Shown: positions 31,088 through 41,333 of the stretch, in pieces | Layout: the number at the start of each line of letters is the position of its first letter | Numbering within the stretch: position 1 is the first letter of the stretch | Assembly: GCF_947496985.1 (NCBI RefSeq) | Contig: NZ_CANMEZ010000002.1 | Location: forward strand, 701,803 to 765,802 | Direction: 5' to 3' | Origin: an uncultured Kordia sp. | GTDB taxonomy: Bacteria > Bacteroidota > Bacteroidia > Flavobacteriales > Flavobacteriaceae | DNA: 64,000 bases | Made by a program: the position numbers and the translations under genes | Notes under the pieces: generated by a model | Database searches by the model: none | What the model saw: only the letters and a program-made list of their open reading frames with translations | Told to the model about the DNA's origin: nothing

Positions 31088-32110
31088 TTACTTCTTAATA
31101 AACTTCATTGAACTTCCATTTTTAAATTTCAAAAAGTACAATCCGTTTGTTAAGTTATTAATTGCTATTTCTTCGTTATTAGCAACTGTTCCACTTTTTA
31201 CAATAGCTCCAATTGTATTATAAATTGTATAGCTTTCATTTGCTTTCAATCCATTCACTTTTACAAAATTCTTTGCTGGATTTGGGTACAAACTTACTTC
31301 AGAACTATTGTTTTCAAATGTATCTACAGACAATGTTGAATCTGCCACTGTATGTACCCAATTTGAACAAGGTCCTAGTCTAAAAACATTCCATAAATCT
31401 CCAGGACGTCCGTTTCCTGTATGATCTACTAACTGATATAAAATCCAATTATCAGTATCTGGAAGTCCTTCATTGCACTTGAAGTATTGAATTAAACCTG
31501 TTGAAGCAACATCTACTTCCATGTTCATTCCAATATTAATTTCCGAAGCCGTTCTTATAGTATTCCATACTCTTACTTCATCATATGCTCCTCCAAAATA
31601 AGTGTTTTCATATTCAGAACTCGCCAAGCGTGCATCCACATTGTTTCCAAATACAGGTGTAATTCCATTAGCAGTAGCTTCCCAATACCCATCAACATAC
31701 AACATTAATCGGCCTGTAGTAATATCGAAAGTAACTGCAACATGATGCCAATTTCCATCATTGATGGCTCTAGTTCCTGTAATTGTAGTCCAATTGTTTG
31801 TATTATTTGCAATTCCAGTAGTCACAGTTCCTGTAGCGCTTTTTTCAATAAAGTATCCTTCTTTTGCTGTTCCACTATCATAGTGTTTAGAGTACAAGTG
31901 CTTTCCTCCGTTTCCGTTATCTTTTACCCAGAATTCAATAGTAAAACTGTCATTGTTAGCATTGGTGCCAAAAATTCCTGTTTCTGTAGATCTATACACT
32001 GGTGCAAAATCATTAACGCCATCAAAGCAAATGGCATATCCTAAAACTTGTGCGTTCAAACTTAAAACACAAGTTAAAAAGGCTAGTAAAAAAATGTAGT
32101 TTTTCTTCAT
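31088..32110 (-). CDS. LamG-like (concanavalin-fold) protein with T9SS sorting domain
   Basis: FTIEFWVKDNGNGGKHLYSK, DGNWHHVAVTFDITTGRLMLYVDG, FGGAYDEVRVWNTIRTASEI; C-terminal LYPNPAKNFVKV...GLYFLKFKNGSSMKFIKK. Confidence 0.92.
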   Translation of the reverse strand: MKKNYIFLLAFLTCVLSLNAQVLGYAICFDGVNDFAPVYRSTETGIFGTNANNDSFTIEFWVKDNGNGGKHLYSKHYDSGTAKEGYFIEKSATGTVTTGIANNTNNWTTITGTRAINDGNWHHVAVTFDITTGRLMLYVDGYWEATANGITPVFGNNVDARLASSEYENTYFGGAYDEVRVWNTIRTASEINIGMNMEVDVASTGLIQYFKCNEGLPDTDNWILYQLVDHTGNGRPGDLWNVFRLGPCSNWVHTVADSTLSVDTFENNSSEVSLYPNPAKNFVKVNGLKANESYTIYNTIGAIVKSGTVANNEEIAINNLTNGLYFLKFKNGSSMKFIKK

Positions 32111-32519
32111 TTGATAAAAATTTCAATTAATAATAGGGGTTAAAAATTCTAGTATTTCTAAAGTAGAAAAACGCAACAATACTTTTTTGCTTCAGAAGTA
32201 CAACACAAATTTAGCATATTATGAACTAAACATACCTGCGAAATTCACGCATTTCAACAAAACAGGTAAAATTACATACAGATTTTTCCCAACAAATCAA
32301 CAAGTTAGAAATTTGGATTTTTTTAAGTCCTAAAACATTTATAACCTTTTACTGAATAAGACTACTTATCATGTTTCATACAAAATAAGTCATTAAAAAA
32401 GGCCTTTTTTATGGTCTGTTTTTTTTAAAATTTTAGTCAAAAAAAACACTATCAAGAAATTCTATTATATGATTTATTATATAAATGTTAGGTTTTTATA
32501 AATAAAGCGGCAAATAGCG

Positions 32520-32527
32520 TATCTTTG
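32520..32527 (+). promoter_or_regulatory. Bacteroidetes-type -7 element (TATCTTTG) for the iscA-sufB unit
   Basis: TAnnTTTG consensus 30 nt upstream of the ATG; no clear TTG -33 element. Confidence 0.5.
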
Positions 32528-32556
32528 CAAGTACAAATTAAACGTAGTATAAAAAA

Positions 32557-32886
32557 ATGATAACAGTTTCAGAAACAGCCCGTAAAAAAGTAGTCGAGCT
32601 TATGACAGACGACGGTTTTGACGCTATCAACGATTATGTTCGTGTAGGTGTAAAAAGTGGTGGATGTTCCGGACTATCTTACGACCTTACGTTTGACAAA
32701 AGTCAAAAAGAAGAAGATAAAGTATTTGAAGACAACGGTGTAAAAATTATTGTAGACAAAAAAAGCTTTTTATATCTAGTAGGAACCACTTTGGAATACT
32801 CTGGTGGATTAAACGGAAAAGGATTTGTTTTTAATAATCCTAATGCACAACGTACCTGTGGTTGCGGAGAATCATTCTCTCTATAA
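32557..32886 (+). CDS. Iron-sulfur cluster assembly accessory protein (IscA/SufA/HesB family)
   Basis: GVKSGGCSGLSYDLTFD and C-terminal CGCGESFSL. Confidence 0.94.
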   Translation: MITVSETARKKVVELMTDDGFDAINDYVRVGVKSGGCSGLSYDLTFDKSQKEEDKVFEDNGVKIIVDKKSFLYLVGTTLEYSGGLNGKGFVFNNPNAQRTCGCGESFSL

Positions 32887-33008
32887 GCAATTTGAAAGAT
32901 TCAAACATTAAACAATACACACAAGCGCATTTATAAATTATTTGTCAAAAAGTGAGATTAGATAAGTTGATTTTTTAAATTATTTAATCTTTTAATCATA
33001 TCGAAAGA

Positions 33009-34457
33009 ATGAGTAAGTATACCGAAGAAGAATTACAAAAAGAACTCGAAACAAAAGAATACGAGTACGGGTTTTATACAGATATTGAAAGTGACACATT
33101 TCCTAGTGGATTGAATGAAGAAATTGTAATAGCAATTTCAAAAAAGAAAAACGAACCACAATGGATGACAGATTGGCGAATTGAAGCTTTTAGAATTTGG
33201 TCGGAAATGGAAGAGCCAGAATGGGCAAATGTACATTATGAAAAACCAGATTTTCAAGCCATTTCATATTATTCAGCTCCTAAAAAAGCAGATCCAAACA
33301 AAACGTTAGATGATGTAGATCCTGAGTTATTGGAAATGTACAAAAAACTTGGAATTTCTATTGATGAGCAAAAAAAATTACAAGGTGTCGCTATTGATAT
33401 TGTTGTAGATTCTGTTTCAGTTGCTACGACTTTCAAAAAGACATTAGCCGAAAAAGGTATCATCTTCTGTCCTATCTCAGAAGCGATTCAAGATCATCCT
33501 GAATTGGTGAAAAAATATTTAGGAACTATTGTTCCACAAAAAGATAACTTCTATGCCGCTTTAAACTCGGCAGTATTTACGGATGGCTCATTCTGTTACA
33601 TTCCAAAAGGCGTTCGTTGCCCTATGGAATTATCAACCTATTTCCGAATCAATCAAGCAGGAACCGGTCAGTTTGAACGTACACTTTTAGTTGCCGATAA
33701 AGGAAGTTATGTAAGTTACTTAGAAGGATGTACAGCGCCATCACGTGATGAAAATCAATTGCATGCTGCAGTTGTAGAGTTAATTGCATTAGATGATGCA
33801 GAAATAAAATACTCAACAGTTCAGAACTGGTATCCTGGAAATGCAGAAGGAAAAGGTGGTGTTTTTAACTTTGTAACCAAAAGAGGTTTGTGTGAGAAAA
33901 ACGCAAAAATTTCTTGGACGCAAGTAGAAACAGGTTCAGCAGTAACATGGAAATATCCTAGTTGTATTTTAAAAGGAAACAATTCGGTTGGTGAATTCTA
34001 CTCAATTGCAGTTACCAATAATTTCCAACAAGCAGATACAGGAACAAAAATGATTCATCTTGGAAAAAATACCAAGAGTACTATCATTTCAAAAGGAATT
34101 TCTGCAGGAAAATCGCAAAACAGCTATAGAGGTTTGGTTCAAATTGCCCCAAAAGCGGAAAACGCGCGTAACTTTTCACAATGTGATTCACTCTTAATGG
34201 GGAATCAATGTGGTGCACACACCTTTCCATATATAGAAGCAAAAAACAAATCTGCACAAATAGAACACGAAGCAACGACAAGTAAAATTGGAGAAGACCA
34301 AATATTCTATTGCAATCAACGTGGAATCGACACAGAAAAAGCAATTGCTTTAATTGTAAATGGTTTCAGCAAGGATGTATTGAACAAACTACCAATGGAA
34401 TTTGCCGTTGAAGCACAAAAACTATTAGAAATTTCATTAGAAGGTTCAGTAGGATAG
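33009..34457 (+). CDS. sufB: Fe-S cluster assembly protein SufB
   Basis: [67 protein letters not shown]. Confidence 0.96.
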   Translation: MSKYTEEELQKELETKEYEYGFYTDIESDTFPSGLNEEIVIAISKKKNEPQWMTDWRIEAFRIWSEMEEPEWANVHYEKPDFQAISYYSAPKKADPNKTLDDVDPELLEMYKKLGISIDEQKKLQGVAIDIVVDSVSVATTFKKTLAEKGIIFCPISEAIQDHPELVKKYLGTIVPQKDNFYAALNSAVFTDGSFCYIPKGVRCPMELSTYFRINQAGTGQFERTLLVADKGSYVSYLEGCTAPSRDENQLHAAVVELIALDDAEIKYSTVQNWYPGNAEGKGGVFNFVTKRGLCEKNAKISWTQVETGSAVTWKYPSCILKGNNSVGEFYSIAVTNNFQQADTGTKMIHLGKNTKSTIISKGISAGKSQNSYRGLVQIAPKAENARNFSQCDSLLMGNQCGAHTFPYIEAKNKSAQIEHEATTSKIGEDQIFYCNQRGIDTEKAIALIVNGFSKDVLNKLPMEFAVEAQKLLEISLEGSVG

Positions 34458-34486
34458 ATAATCAATCATTAAAAATTAAAGCAAAC

Positions 34487-34894
34487 ATGAAAAAAATCTA
34501 TTTCATATTCGCAGTATGCATGTTGACAATCGTAAGTTGTAAAAATGACGCTAAGAGTTCTGATAAAGAAACAGAAAAGACTGTAGCTTCGCAATACGAA
34601 ACATTTACAGGTATGTTTTTATACTTGGAAAGTGAAAAAGCAGCCGTTTTCCAGGCAGCTGGAAGCAACATGTACGGAGTCGTAATAGACGATCAAATGT
34701 TAGCACTTAACAAAGAGTGCAAAAAATACAAAACAAAAGAACACGATATGGTTCCTGTTGTTATTAAAGGAATTACAAAGCCAAATCCTGTAAAAGATGC
34801 TTGGAAAGAAGTAATTGAAATTAAAGAAATTGTTTCAGTTCAAAAGCCAAGTGAAAATCAAGATGGTACTATTATCATCACAAACAATCAATAA
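34487..34894 (+). CDS. Small lipoprotein of unknown function between sufB and sufC
   Basis: Lipobox TIVSCKND; 135 aa. Confidence 0.75.
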   Translation: MKKIYFIFAVCMLTIVSCKNDAKSSDKETEKTVASQYETFTGMFLYLESEKAAVFQAAGSNMYGVVIDDQMLALNKECKKYKTKEHDMVPVVIKGITKPNPVKDAWKEVIEIKEIVSVQKPSENQDGTIIITNNQ

Positions 34895-34925
34895 TTTCGA
34901 TTAAAAAAATATAACACGCAGTAAA

Positions 34926-35678
34926 ATGTTACACGTAAAAAATTTACACGCAAGTGTCGAAGATAAAGCAATTCTAAAAGGAATTAATTTAGAAGTAAAA
35001 GCAGGAGAAGTACATGCAATCATGGGACCAAATGGCTCTGGAAAAAGCACACTATCTTCTGTAATTGCTGGAAAGGAAGAATATGAAGTAACTGATGGAG
35101 AAATCTTTTTAAATGGTGAAAACATTGAAGAACTTTCTGCCGAAGAGCGTGCACATGAAGGTGTATTTTTATCATTTCAATATCCTGTAGAAATCCCTGG
35201 AGTTTCTGTAACAAACTTCGTTAAAACTGCTATCAACGAAACGCGCAAAGCGAAAGGTGAAGACGAAATGCCTGCAAGTGCTATGTTGAAGAAAATTAGA
35301 GAAAAAGCAGAATTATTAGAAATTGATCGTAAATTTTTATCTCGTTCGTTAAATGAAGGATTTTCTGGAGGAGAAAAGAAACGTAACGAAATTTTCCAAA
35401 TGGCCATGTTAGAACCAAAATTAGCCATCTTAGATGAAACAGATTCTGGTTTGGATATTGATGCCTTACGTATTGTTGCCAATGGTGTAAATAAACTACG
35501 CAGTGAAGATAACGCAGTTATTGTAATTACACATTACCAACGCTTATTAGAATATATTGTTCCAGATTTTGTACATGTATTACACAATGGTAAAATTGTA
35601 AAATCAGGAACGAAAGAATTAGCCTTAGAATTAGAAGAAAAAGGATACGATTGGATTAAACAAGAAGCAACTGTTTAA
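34926..35678 (+). CDS. sufC: Fe-S cluster assembly ATPase SufC
   Basis: Walker [34 protein letters not shown], Walker [17 protein letters not shown]. Confidence 0.96.
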   Translation: MLHVKNLHASVEDKAILKGINLEVKAGEVHAIMGPNGSGKSTLSSVIAGKEEYEVTDGEIFLNGENIEELSAEERAHEGVFLSFQYPVEIPGVSVTNFVKTAINETRKAKGEDEMPASAMLKKIREKAELLEIDRKFLSRSLNEGFSGGEKKRNEIFQMAMLEPKLAILDETDSGLDIDALRIVANGVNKLRSEDNAVIVITHYQRLLEYIVPDFVHVLHNGKIVKSGTKELALELEEKGYDWIKQEATV

Positions 35679-35701
35679 GCAACGATCACAAAACGATATA
35701 C

Positions 35702-37021
35702 ATGGAGTTAAAAGATAAATTATTGTCATCCTTTATGGTTTTTGAAGATCGTGTACATGATCAATCAAAAGATTTAAACGATATCAGAAATGCAGCGATT
35801 AAAACGTTTGAACAAAAAGGATTTCCTACCAAAAAAGATGAAGATTGGAAATATACTTCCTTGAATGCTCTATTGAAGCACGATTATAGTATTTCTCCAC
35901 AACAAGAAACTGCTGTTGAGTTTAAGGATGTAAAGAAGTTTTTTATTCACGATATTGATACCTATAAAATTGTATTTATCGATGGAAAATATAGTTCTTT
36001 CCTTTCGGAAACGACACATGATGGCATTGATGTTTGTTTAATGAGTTCAGCATTAAACAAGCCTAAATATAAAATCATTATTGATTCATATTATAACAAA
36101 GCTGCAAAATCAGATCATAGTTTAACGTCTTTAAATACGGCTTTTGCTTCTGAAGGTGCATACATTCATATTCCAAAAAATAAAGTAGTAGAAAAGCCAA
36201 TTCAAATTGTCCATTTTTCTACTGGAAATGAAGCTTCGTTATTATTACAACCACGTAATTTAATTGTGGTTGATGAAAATTCGCATGTACAAATTATTGA
36301 GCGTCATCAAAGTTTAACATCAAATGTAGTGTTGACAAATTCGGTAACGGAAATTTTCGCAAATAAACGTGCGATTGTTGATTATTATAAAATTCAAAAT
36401 GATAACCAACAAGCTTCGTTAATCGACAATACCTATATTTCACAAAAGCAAAGTAGCCATGCTTCTGTACATACATTTTCATTTGGCGGAAAATTGATTA
36501 GAAACAATCTGCAATTCTTTCAAAAAGGAGAACACATTGATTCTACTATGAAAGGAATCACAATTATTGGCAACAAACAACATGTTGACCATAATACATT
36601 GGTACATCATATTGAGCCAAATTGTGAAAGTCATCAAGATTACAAAGGTATTTTTGCAGATAGGTCTACAGGAGTATTTAACGGGAAAGTTGTTGTTGAG
36701 AAAGAAGCACAAAAGACAAATGCTTTCCAGGCGAACAATAATATTTTAGTAGACGACAAAGCAACTATTAACACTAAACCTCAGCTTGAAATTTTTGCAG
36801 ATGATGTAAAATGTTCACACGGTTGTACGATTGGTCAGTTAGACAAAGATGCTTTATTTTATTTACGCTCACGCGGAATTCCGACAAAAGAAGCCAAAGC
36901 TTTATTAACATATGCTTTTGCGAACAATGTATTGGAAAGCGTAAAAATAAATTCGATTAAAACACGAATTAATAAATTAATAGCTCAGAAATTAGGCGTT
37001 AATTTAGGATTCGATTTATAA
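35702..37021 (+). CDS. sufD: Fe-S cluster assembly protein SufD
   Basis: VDHNTLVHHIEPNCESHQDYKGIFADRSTGVFNGKVVVEKEAQKTNAFQANNNILVDDKATINTKPQLEIFADDVKCSHGCTIGQLD. Confidence 0.96.
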   Translation: MELKDKLLSSFMVFEDRVHDQSKDLNDIRNAAIKTFEQKGFPTKKDEDWKYTSLNALLKHDYSISPQQETAVEFKDVKKFFIHDIDTYKIVFIDGKYSSFLSETTHDGIDVCLMSSALNKPKYKIIIDSYYNKAAKSDHSLTSLNTAFASEGAYIHIPKNKVVEKPIQIVHFSTGNEASLLLQPRNLIVVDENSHVQIIERHQSLTSNVVLTNSVTEIFANKRAIVDYYKIQNDNQQASLIDNTYISQKQSSHASVHTFSFGGKLIRNNLQFFQKGEHIDSTMKGITIIGNKQHVDHNTLVHHIEPNCESHQDYKGIFADRSTGVFNGKVVVEKEAQKTNAFQANNNILVDDKATINTKPQLEIFADDVKCSHGCTIGQLDKDALFYLRSRGIPTKEAKALLTYAFANNVLESVKINSIKTRINKLIAQKLGVNLGFDL

Positions 37022-37041
37022 AATATAACGACATAAAAACA

Positions 37042-37072
37042 GAAAACCCGAAGTATATGCTTCGGGTTTTTT
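37042..37072 (+). terminator. Rho-independent terminator after sufD
   Basis: AAAACCCGAAG TATATG CTTCGGGTTTTTT. Confidence 0.85.
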
Positions 37073-37088
37073 CATTTTCATAGAATTT

Positions 37089-37301
37089 TTAAATCGATAC
37101 TGGAGGATTTATGAGAATTGATGTGTCAAATGTTAAACATCCATCACACGAATTACATGAGTTACATGAGCCAGTGCATGAAAACGCACACGAATTCCTT
37201 GTAATAATTATAGTTCCAGTGATGAAAACATCGTTTCCTCCTTTCAATTCTGAGATTGATGTTTTGTTAAGCTTAAGTGATTTTAATCCTCTTTTTTTCA
37301 T
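37089..37301 (-). CDS. RiPP-type precursor peptide, Cys/Ser/Asn-rich core
   Basis: MKKRGLKSLKLNKTSISELKGGNDVFITGTIIITRNSCAFSCTGSCNSCNSCDGCLTFDTSILINPPVSI; LKSLKLNKTSISEL leader. Confidence 0.72.
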   Translation of the reverse strand: MKKRGLKSLKLNKTSISELKGGNDVFITGTIIITRNSCAFSCTGSCNSCNSCDGCLTFDTSILINPPVSI

Positions 37302-37402
37302 GATAAATAATTTTAAAAATTGATAGTTACAAGGTTTTAAAAAATCAATCTCAATGTAAGAGGCTAAACACTAATAGTGTGTACGTAGAAATGCGTAAAA
37401 GC

Positions 37403-37436
37403 AAAAATCCCTAAGCAAATACCTTGGGATTTTTTT
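37403..37436 (-). terminator. Terminator-like hairpin
   Basis: AAAAATCCCTAAG CAAATAC CTTGGGATTTTTT, just 3' of the 37447..37983 minus-strand gene. Confidence 0.7.
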
Positions 37437-37446
37437 ATTGCGAACT

Positions 37447-37983
37447 TTATAATGTTACTTCTTCCGCAATGATTCTAAATATATCAACCTCTGGAACCAA
37501 TGTCTGTAATTGTAGAGCAACTGAACTAAATTGAGGATCTGCTTTCAGTTTTGCCCATATAATTTTGATATATTTATTGAAGTTATCCTGATCTCTTTGT
37601 TGATAATCTGGCTGATCTTTTACTAAAACCAACACTTGTTGAATTGTTTCTCTGGCTTGACTAATTTTTGAATTGATAGGATCGTGCAAACTTACCAAGA
37701 CTGTATGAGCTGTTGCCAAACATTCAGCAGAAACCATAAACTGATGTTTGCGTTTTTGTGGAATATCTTTCTCTTTTGCAATGAATAATTGATTTCGTAA
37801 AATGCTTATCCTACTTGACTCTGCATACCCAAATTGCTTCAACACTTGTTCGTTTTCTGAAAGCCAACGCTCAATCTCTGCAAAAAAGCGGGAAGATTTG
37901 GAGCGAAGCAATTCAGAAATTAACCCAACTTTCAAAATAGATGTTTCAAAAAAGGTATGCTTTTCTATAATACTTGTTTTCAT
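37447..37983 (-). CDS. Hypothetical protein, third gene of the DUF2589 unit
   Basis: 178 aa, collinear with the DUF2589 gene and separated by short gaps. Confidence 0.7.
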   Translation of the reverse strand: MKTSIIEKHTFFETSILKVGLISELLRSKSSRFFAEIERWLSENEQVLKQFGYAESSRISILRNQLFIAKEKDIPQKRKHQFMVSAECLATAHTVLVSLHDPINSKISQARETIQQVLVLVKDQPDYQQRDQDNFNKYIKIIWAKLKADPQFSSVALQLQTLVPEVDIFRIIAEEVTL

Positions 37984-38018
37984 GTTTTCTTTGGTTTAAT
38001 TTTTTTTTGCGAATCGAC

Positions 38019-38810
38019 TTATTCGTAATTCAATACCTGTACTGTATTTCCTTCTGCATCAACATCTGTTGTCCATTCCATAGCATCATCCATAATATTT
38101 ACTTTGATATTGATCATACTTGCCGGATCATTAATTTCTTTGAGTTTTTGTGTTTCTATAATCACTGGAAGCTCCTCTATTTCAGGTAATCTTTGTTGTA
38201 AATTGCTTTCAATTTCTAACACCATTGCATTACGAAACGTAGCTTCTTCAATATATGAACCAACAAAAGCTGAATACGCTTTAGAAGCAAATTTCTCCGC
38301 TTCTTCCCTTACTATTGTACTATAACTATTTGGTGACACTGGTGATAAATCATCTCTAGTTACCGCTACTTCAGAATCACGTTTTGTGCTTAAAGTAGCT
38401 TCTGATGAATTTTGTACTGTTAAAGCTGAAACGGTTTCTAAATCTGTAGCTATTTTAACGGAATAATCTTTTGCGATTTGTGAGACTTGTGATCTTATCT
38501 CGTTAATGTATTCTACTTGTTGTTCTGTTTTATTTGGAATAAGGTCTGAATTCACTTTAAAAAATGCCTTTTCATACACTTCTTGAATTTCTCTTTCAGA
38601 ATAATTTCTTGTGACTGTTTGTGTATTATCAACAGCAACAGGAATTGTCAATTCTACATTTTTGATACGAATATTTGGCACAGAAAAATGCTTTAACATA
38701 GGGTTATTTACATATTCATCTGCAATGGCCAATGTTTCAATATCTGACTGCACTTTTGCATTGGTGATTTCTTTATAAATCTTTCCTATATAATCTTTTA
38801 ATGTAATCAT
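38019..38810 (-). CDS. Hypothetical protein, second gene of the DUF2589 unit
   Basis: 263 aa; LKDYIGKIYKEITNAKVQSDIETLAIADEYVNNPMLKHFSVPNIRIKNVELTIPVAV. Confidence 0.75.
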   Translation of the reverse strand: MITLKDYIGKIYKEITNAKVQSDIETLAIADEYVNNPMLKHFSVPNIRIKNVELTIPVAVDNTQTVTRNYSEREIQEVYEKAFFKVNSDLIPNKTEQQVEYINEIRSQVSQIAKDYSVKIATDLETVSALTVQNSSEATLSTKRDSEVAVTRDDLSPVSPNSYSTIVREEAEKFASKAYSAFVGSYIEEATFRNAMVLEIESNLQQRLPEIEELPVIIETQKLKEINDPASMINIKVNIMDDAMEWTTDVDAEGNTVQVLNYE

Positions 38811-38830
38811 GATTTTATTTTTTTAGGTAG

Positions 38831-38854
38831 AAGAAACCTCCAAAGAGGTTTCTT
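38831..38854 (-). terminator. 10-bp perfect hairpin between the first and second genes of the DUF2589 unit
   Basis: AAGAAACCTC CAAA GAGGTTTCTT. Confidence 0.5.
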
Positions 38855-38868
38855 CAATTAATTTTTAG

Positions 38869-39417
38869 TTAGGCTACTTTCTCAACTTCAGAAATTCCTT
38901 CTTCTAATAAATCTAAAACTCTGCTCATTCCAGCAGGTAATTCGTCTTGTACGGCATGGATTTTAATATTCATACTGTATGAACGTGTAGCTTCATCAGA
39001 GTAGCGGTTTTTCTTTTGGAACGAATAACTTCCTTTAAAATTCAATCGTCCAAATCCCCAACGTAAACGTAAATCTGCACTTAAGTTTAATTTGTGACTT
39101 GTCTCAGAAGTGTATTCAGTTACACTAGAAATTTTAGCATTAAAATCAATAGTAGTATCTGCTACACGCAAAAACGGAATTGGAATAATTGTTAATAAAG
39201 GAGTTGTTAACGTTACTGTTGTTGGCGAACCATCAACTAACTTTGAATACTCAAAAGTTACGTTTTTAACTTTACTGTCAGCATCAAGACCAACTGCATT
39301 GATAAAATCAACCGTTGATAAAGCTGCTGCTGCTTGCGCATCAATAACTGCTGTTAATGGTTTCCCTAACATTGCACTGAAATTGATGTTAGCGATTTCA
39401 TTTGGACTAACTGGCAT
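38869..39417 (-). CDS. DUF2589 domain-containing protein
   Basis: MPVSPNEIANINFSAMLGKPLTAVIDAQAAAALSTVDFINAVG...; start moved from 39510 to ATG at 39417. Confidence 0.75.
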   Translation of the reverse strand: MPVSPNEIANINFSAMLGKPLTAVIDAQAAAALSTVDFINAVGLDADSKVKNVTFEYSKLVDGSPTTVTLTTPLLTIIPIPFLRVADTTIDFNAKISSVTEYTSETSHKLNLSADLRLRWGFGRLNFKGSYSFQKKNRYSDEATRSYSMNIKIHAVQDELPAGMSRVLDLLEEGISEVEKVA

Positions 39418-39789
39418 AATTGTAATATTTAAAATTTTTAACCTACTCTTTTTTAAAAGGCTTTTCGGCTTTCTCCTTAGGTCGTGAGCTTTATCGCGAA
39501 TAATTCTCACATCATTTTAAGCTTAAAATTATACTCTTTCGAAAGAATTACAATGCAAATATAAAACATATGTTGCAATTAAGCAAACATATTACAGTAA
39601 ATATTTGCAGCAGCCTATTAAAAAATTGTAATATGTTGTAAGATATGTGTAAAAAATACTTATAAGAGATTGGAATCTGTAATTTTGAAGAATTAAGGCA
39701 TCATTATGCTAATTTACAGACGCACGAAAACATATGTTCGTTTTGTACATAACATTTGTGATAGTTGCAGCAGAAAAATTTACTATTAA

Positions 39790-41133
39790 TTATTCAATAG
39801 CTGTACATATATTTTTTAGAAAAGAATTGAAATCCATTCCATCGTTTCCAGCCAGCCCAAAACGAACTACGACTAAATCCTTTGATGGAATAATGTATAC
39901 ACGTTGCCCTTGGTAACCGTTTGCTGAATACATATCTTTTGGCACATCTGGATGAAAACCACCTGCGTTGAGCCAAAAGTGTGCCCCATAGCGTCCGTCA
40001 GAAGTTGGTGTTGGCTTAGTCACATAATCTACCCAAGAAGCATCAAATAGTTGTGTTCCGTTCCAGTTTCCTTTGTGTAAATATAATAGTCCAAACTTCG
40101 CCCAATCACGTGGAGTTGCCCAAGAATATGAAGACCCAACATAGTTTCCTTCCATATCGGCTTCTAACAACATTGAATGCATTCCTATTTTATCAATGAA
40201 TTCATCATATGGAAAATCTAAATATGCTTGATGATTTGAAAATTGCTTTCGCAGAATTCCTGATAGTAAATTTGATGTTCCAGAAGAGTAATACCAAGTT
40301 TCGTTTGGCTTCCCAATTAATGGTTTTTCAGCTTGCGACTTTGTCATGTCTTTTTCAAGAAACAACATCTTAGTTACATCTGATATTTTACCATAATCTT
40401 CTTCCCATTCCAAACCACTATTCATTTGTAATAGATTGTGTATCGTAATTGCGTTGCGTTCATCTTCTTTCCATTCATCAATTGGCGCTTTGTCCCAAAC
40501 ACTCAATTTTCCTTGATATTGTAAAATCCCATACATGGTACTTACCAAACTTTTTGTCATAGACCAACCTAGTATTCTAGAATCTTTATTAAACCCATCT
40601 GCATATTGCTCTGCTAGTATTTGATCTTTATATATGACTAAAACTGCACGTGTTTTTTTAACATCTTCTCCATCTACTTTTTCAAAAGCATTAGCAACTG
40701 CTGCATTAATTTGATCATATTTTACATTAGAAAATACTGTATCTTTTTGCTTCATTCCACCATATGGATATGGCGCCATGCGTGTAATGGAACTTCTATG
40801 TGGCACAGGCGTTTCCTGAGAAAGATCGTAATCATCCGTAATTAAAACACTTCCCAAGCCTTTTCTGTATACTGCTTTACGTGTCATTAATCCGTAAACG
40901 GAAGCAGAAGCCATTTTTTTACTTTCATCTACTTCATCGGCAGCAATATTGATAGGTCCGAAGTTATTATCTGTTTCATCAGTAAATTCTACGCTTCTTC
41001 CTGCAACAAATACAGAGGAACTCATACTTTTTGCAGAATAGCCTGAAATAATGTTCAAACGCGAATAATTAAATGCTATTACAATTCCTAAAAGGACAAC
41101 TATGACGGCAAGTATTTTGAATGCTTTCTTCAT
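39790..41133 (-). CDS. Serine hydrolase (class C beta-lactamase/esterase-like)
   Basis: SxxK in GWSMTKSLVSTMYG, YSSGTSNLLSGILR, HFWLNAGGFHPDVPKDMYSANGYQGQRVYIIPSKDLVVVRFG. Confidence 0.9.
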   Translation of the reverse strand: MKKAFKILAVIVVLLGIVIAFNYSRLNIISGYSAKSMSSSVFVAGRSVEFTDETDNNFGPINIAADEVDESKKMASASVYGLMTRKAVYRKGLGSVLITDDYDLSQETPVPHRSSITRMAPYPYGGMKQKDTVFSNVKYDQINAAVANAFEKVDGEDVKKTRAVLVIYKDQILAEQYADGFNKDSRILGWSMTKSLVSTMYGILQYQGKLSVWDKAPIDEWKEDERNAITIHNLLQMNSGLEWEEDYGKISDVTKMLFLEKDMTKSQAEKPLIGKPNETWYYSSGTSNLLSGILRKQFSNHQAYLDFPYDEFIDKIGMHSMLLEADMEGNYVGSSYSWATPRDWAKFGLLYLHKGNWNGTQLFDASWVDYVTKPTPTSDGRYGAHFWLNAGGFHPDVPKDMYSANGYQGQRVYIIPSKDLVVVRFGLAGNDGMDFNSFLKNICTAIE

Positions 41134-41333
41134 GATAAATCAATTTCTGTACTCAAATATATTAAAATGAAATTTAGTAATGACATCTATCGTAGTGTTT
41201 TCCCTTTGTGAGAAATAGGAAAAACACCTAATTATTTTATCTATATACCTGCCTGCCAATAAATTAAAACAATTGACCTTTATCAAACTGTTACGTAACG
41301 GTGAAAATTATAAACCTTTTTAAAACAAAAACC

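Noticed and set aside
31742-32044. 100-aa plus-strand Cys/Ser-rich ORF, superficially peptide-precursor-like
   Set aside because: Antisense to the LamG/T9SS gene; no LNK-type leader or GG.
32395-32410. 16-bp perfect palindrome AAAAAAGGCCTTTTTT
   Set aside because: Homopolymer-driven palindrome in very AT-rich DNA; could be a weak terminator but the stem core is only GGCC.
37111-37323. Plus-strand 70-aa ORF with HELHELHEPVHENAHE
   Set aside because: Antisense to the 37089..37301 precursor; the His/Glu repeats are the complement of Cys/Ser/Asn codons.
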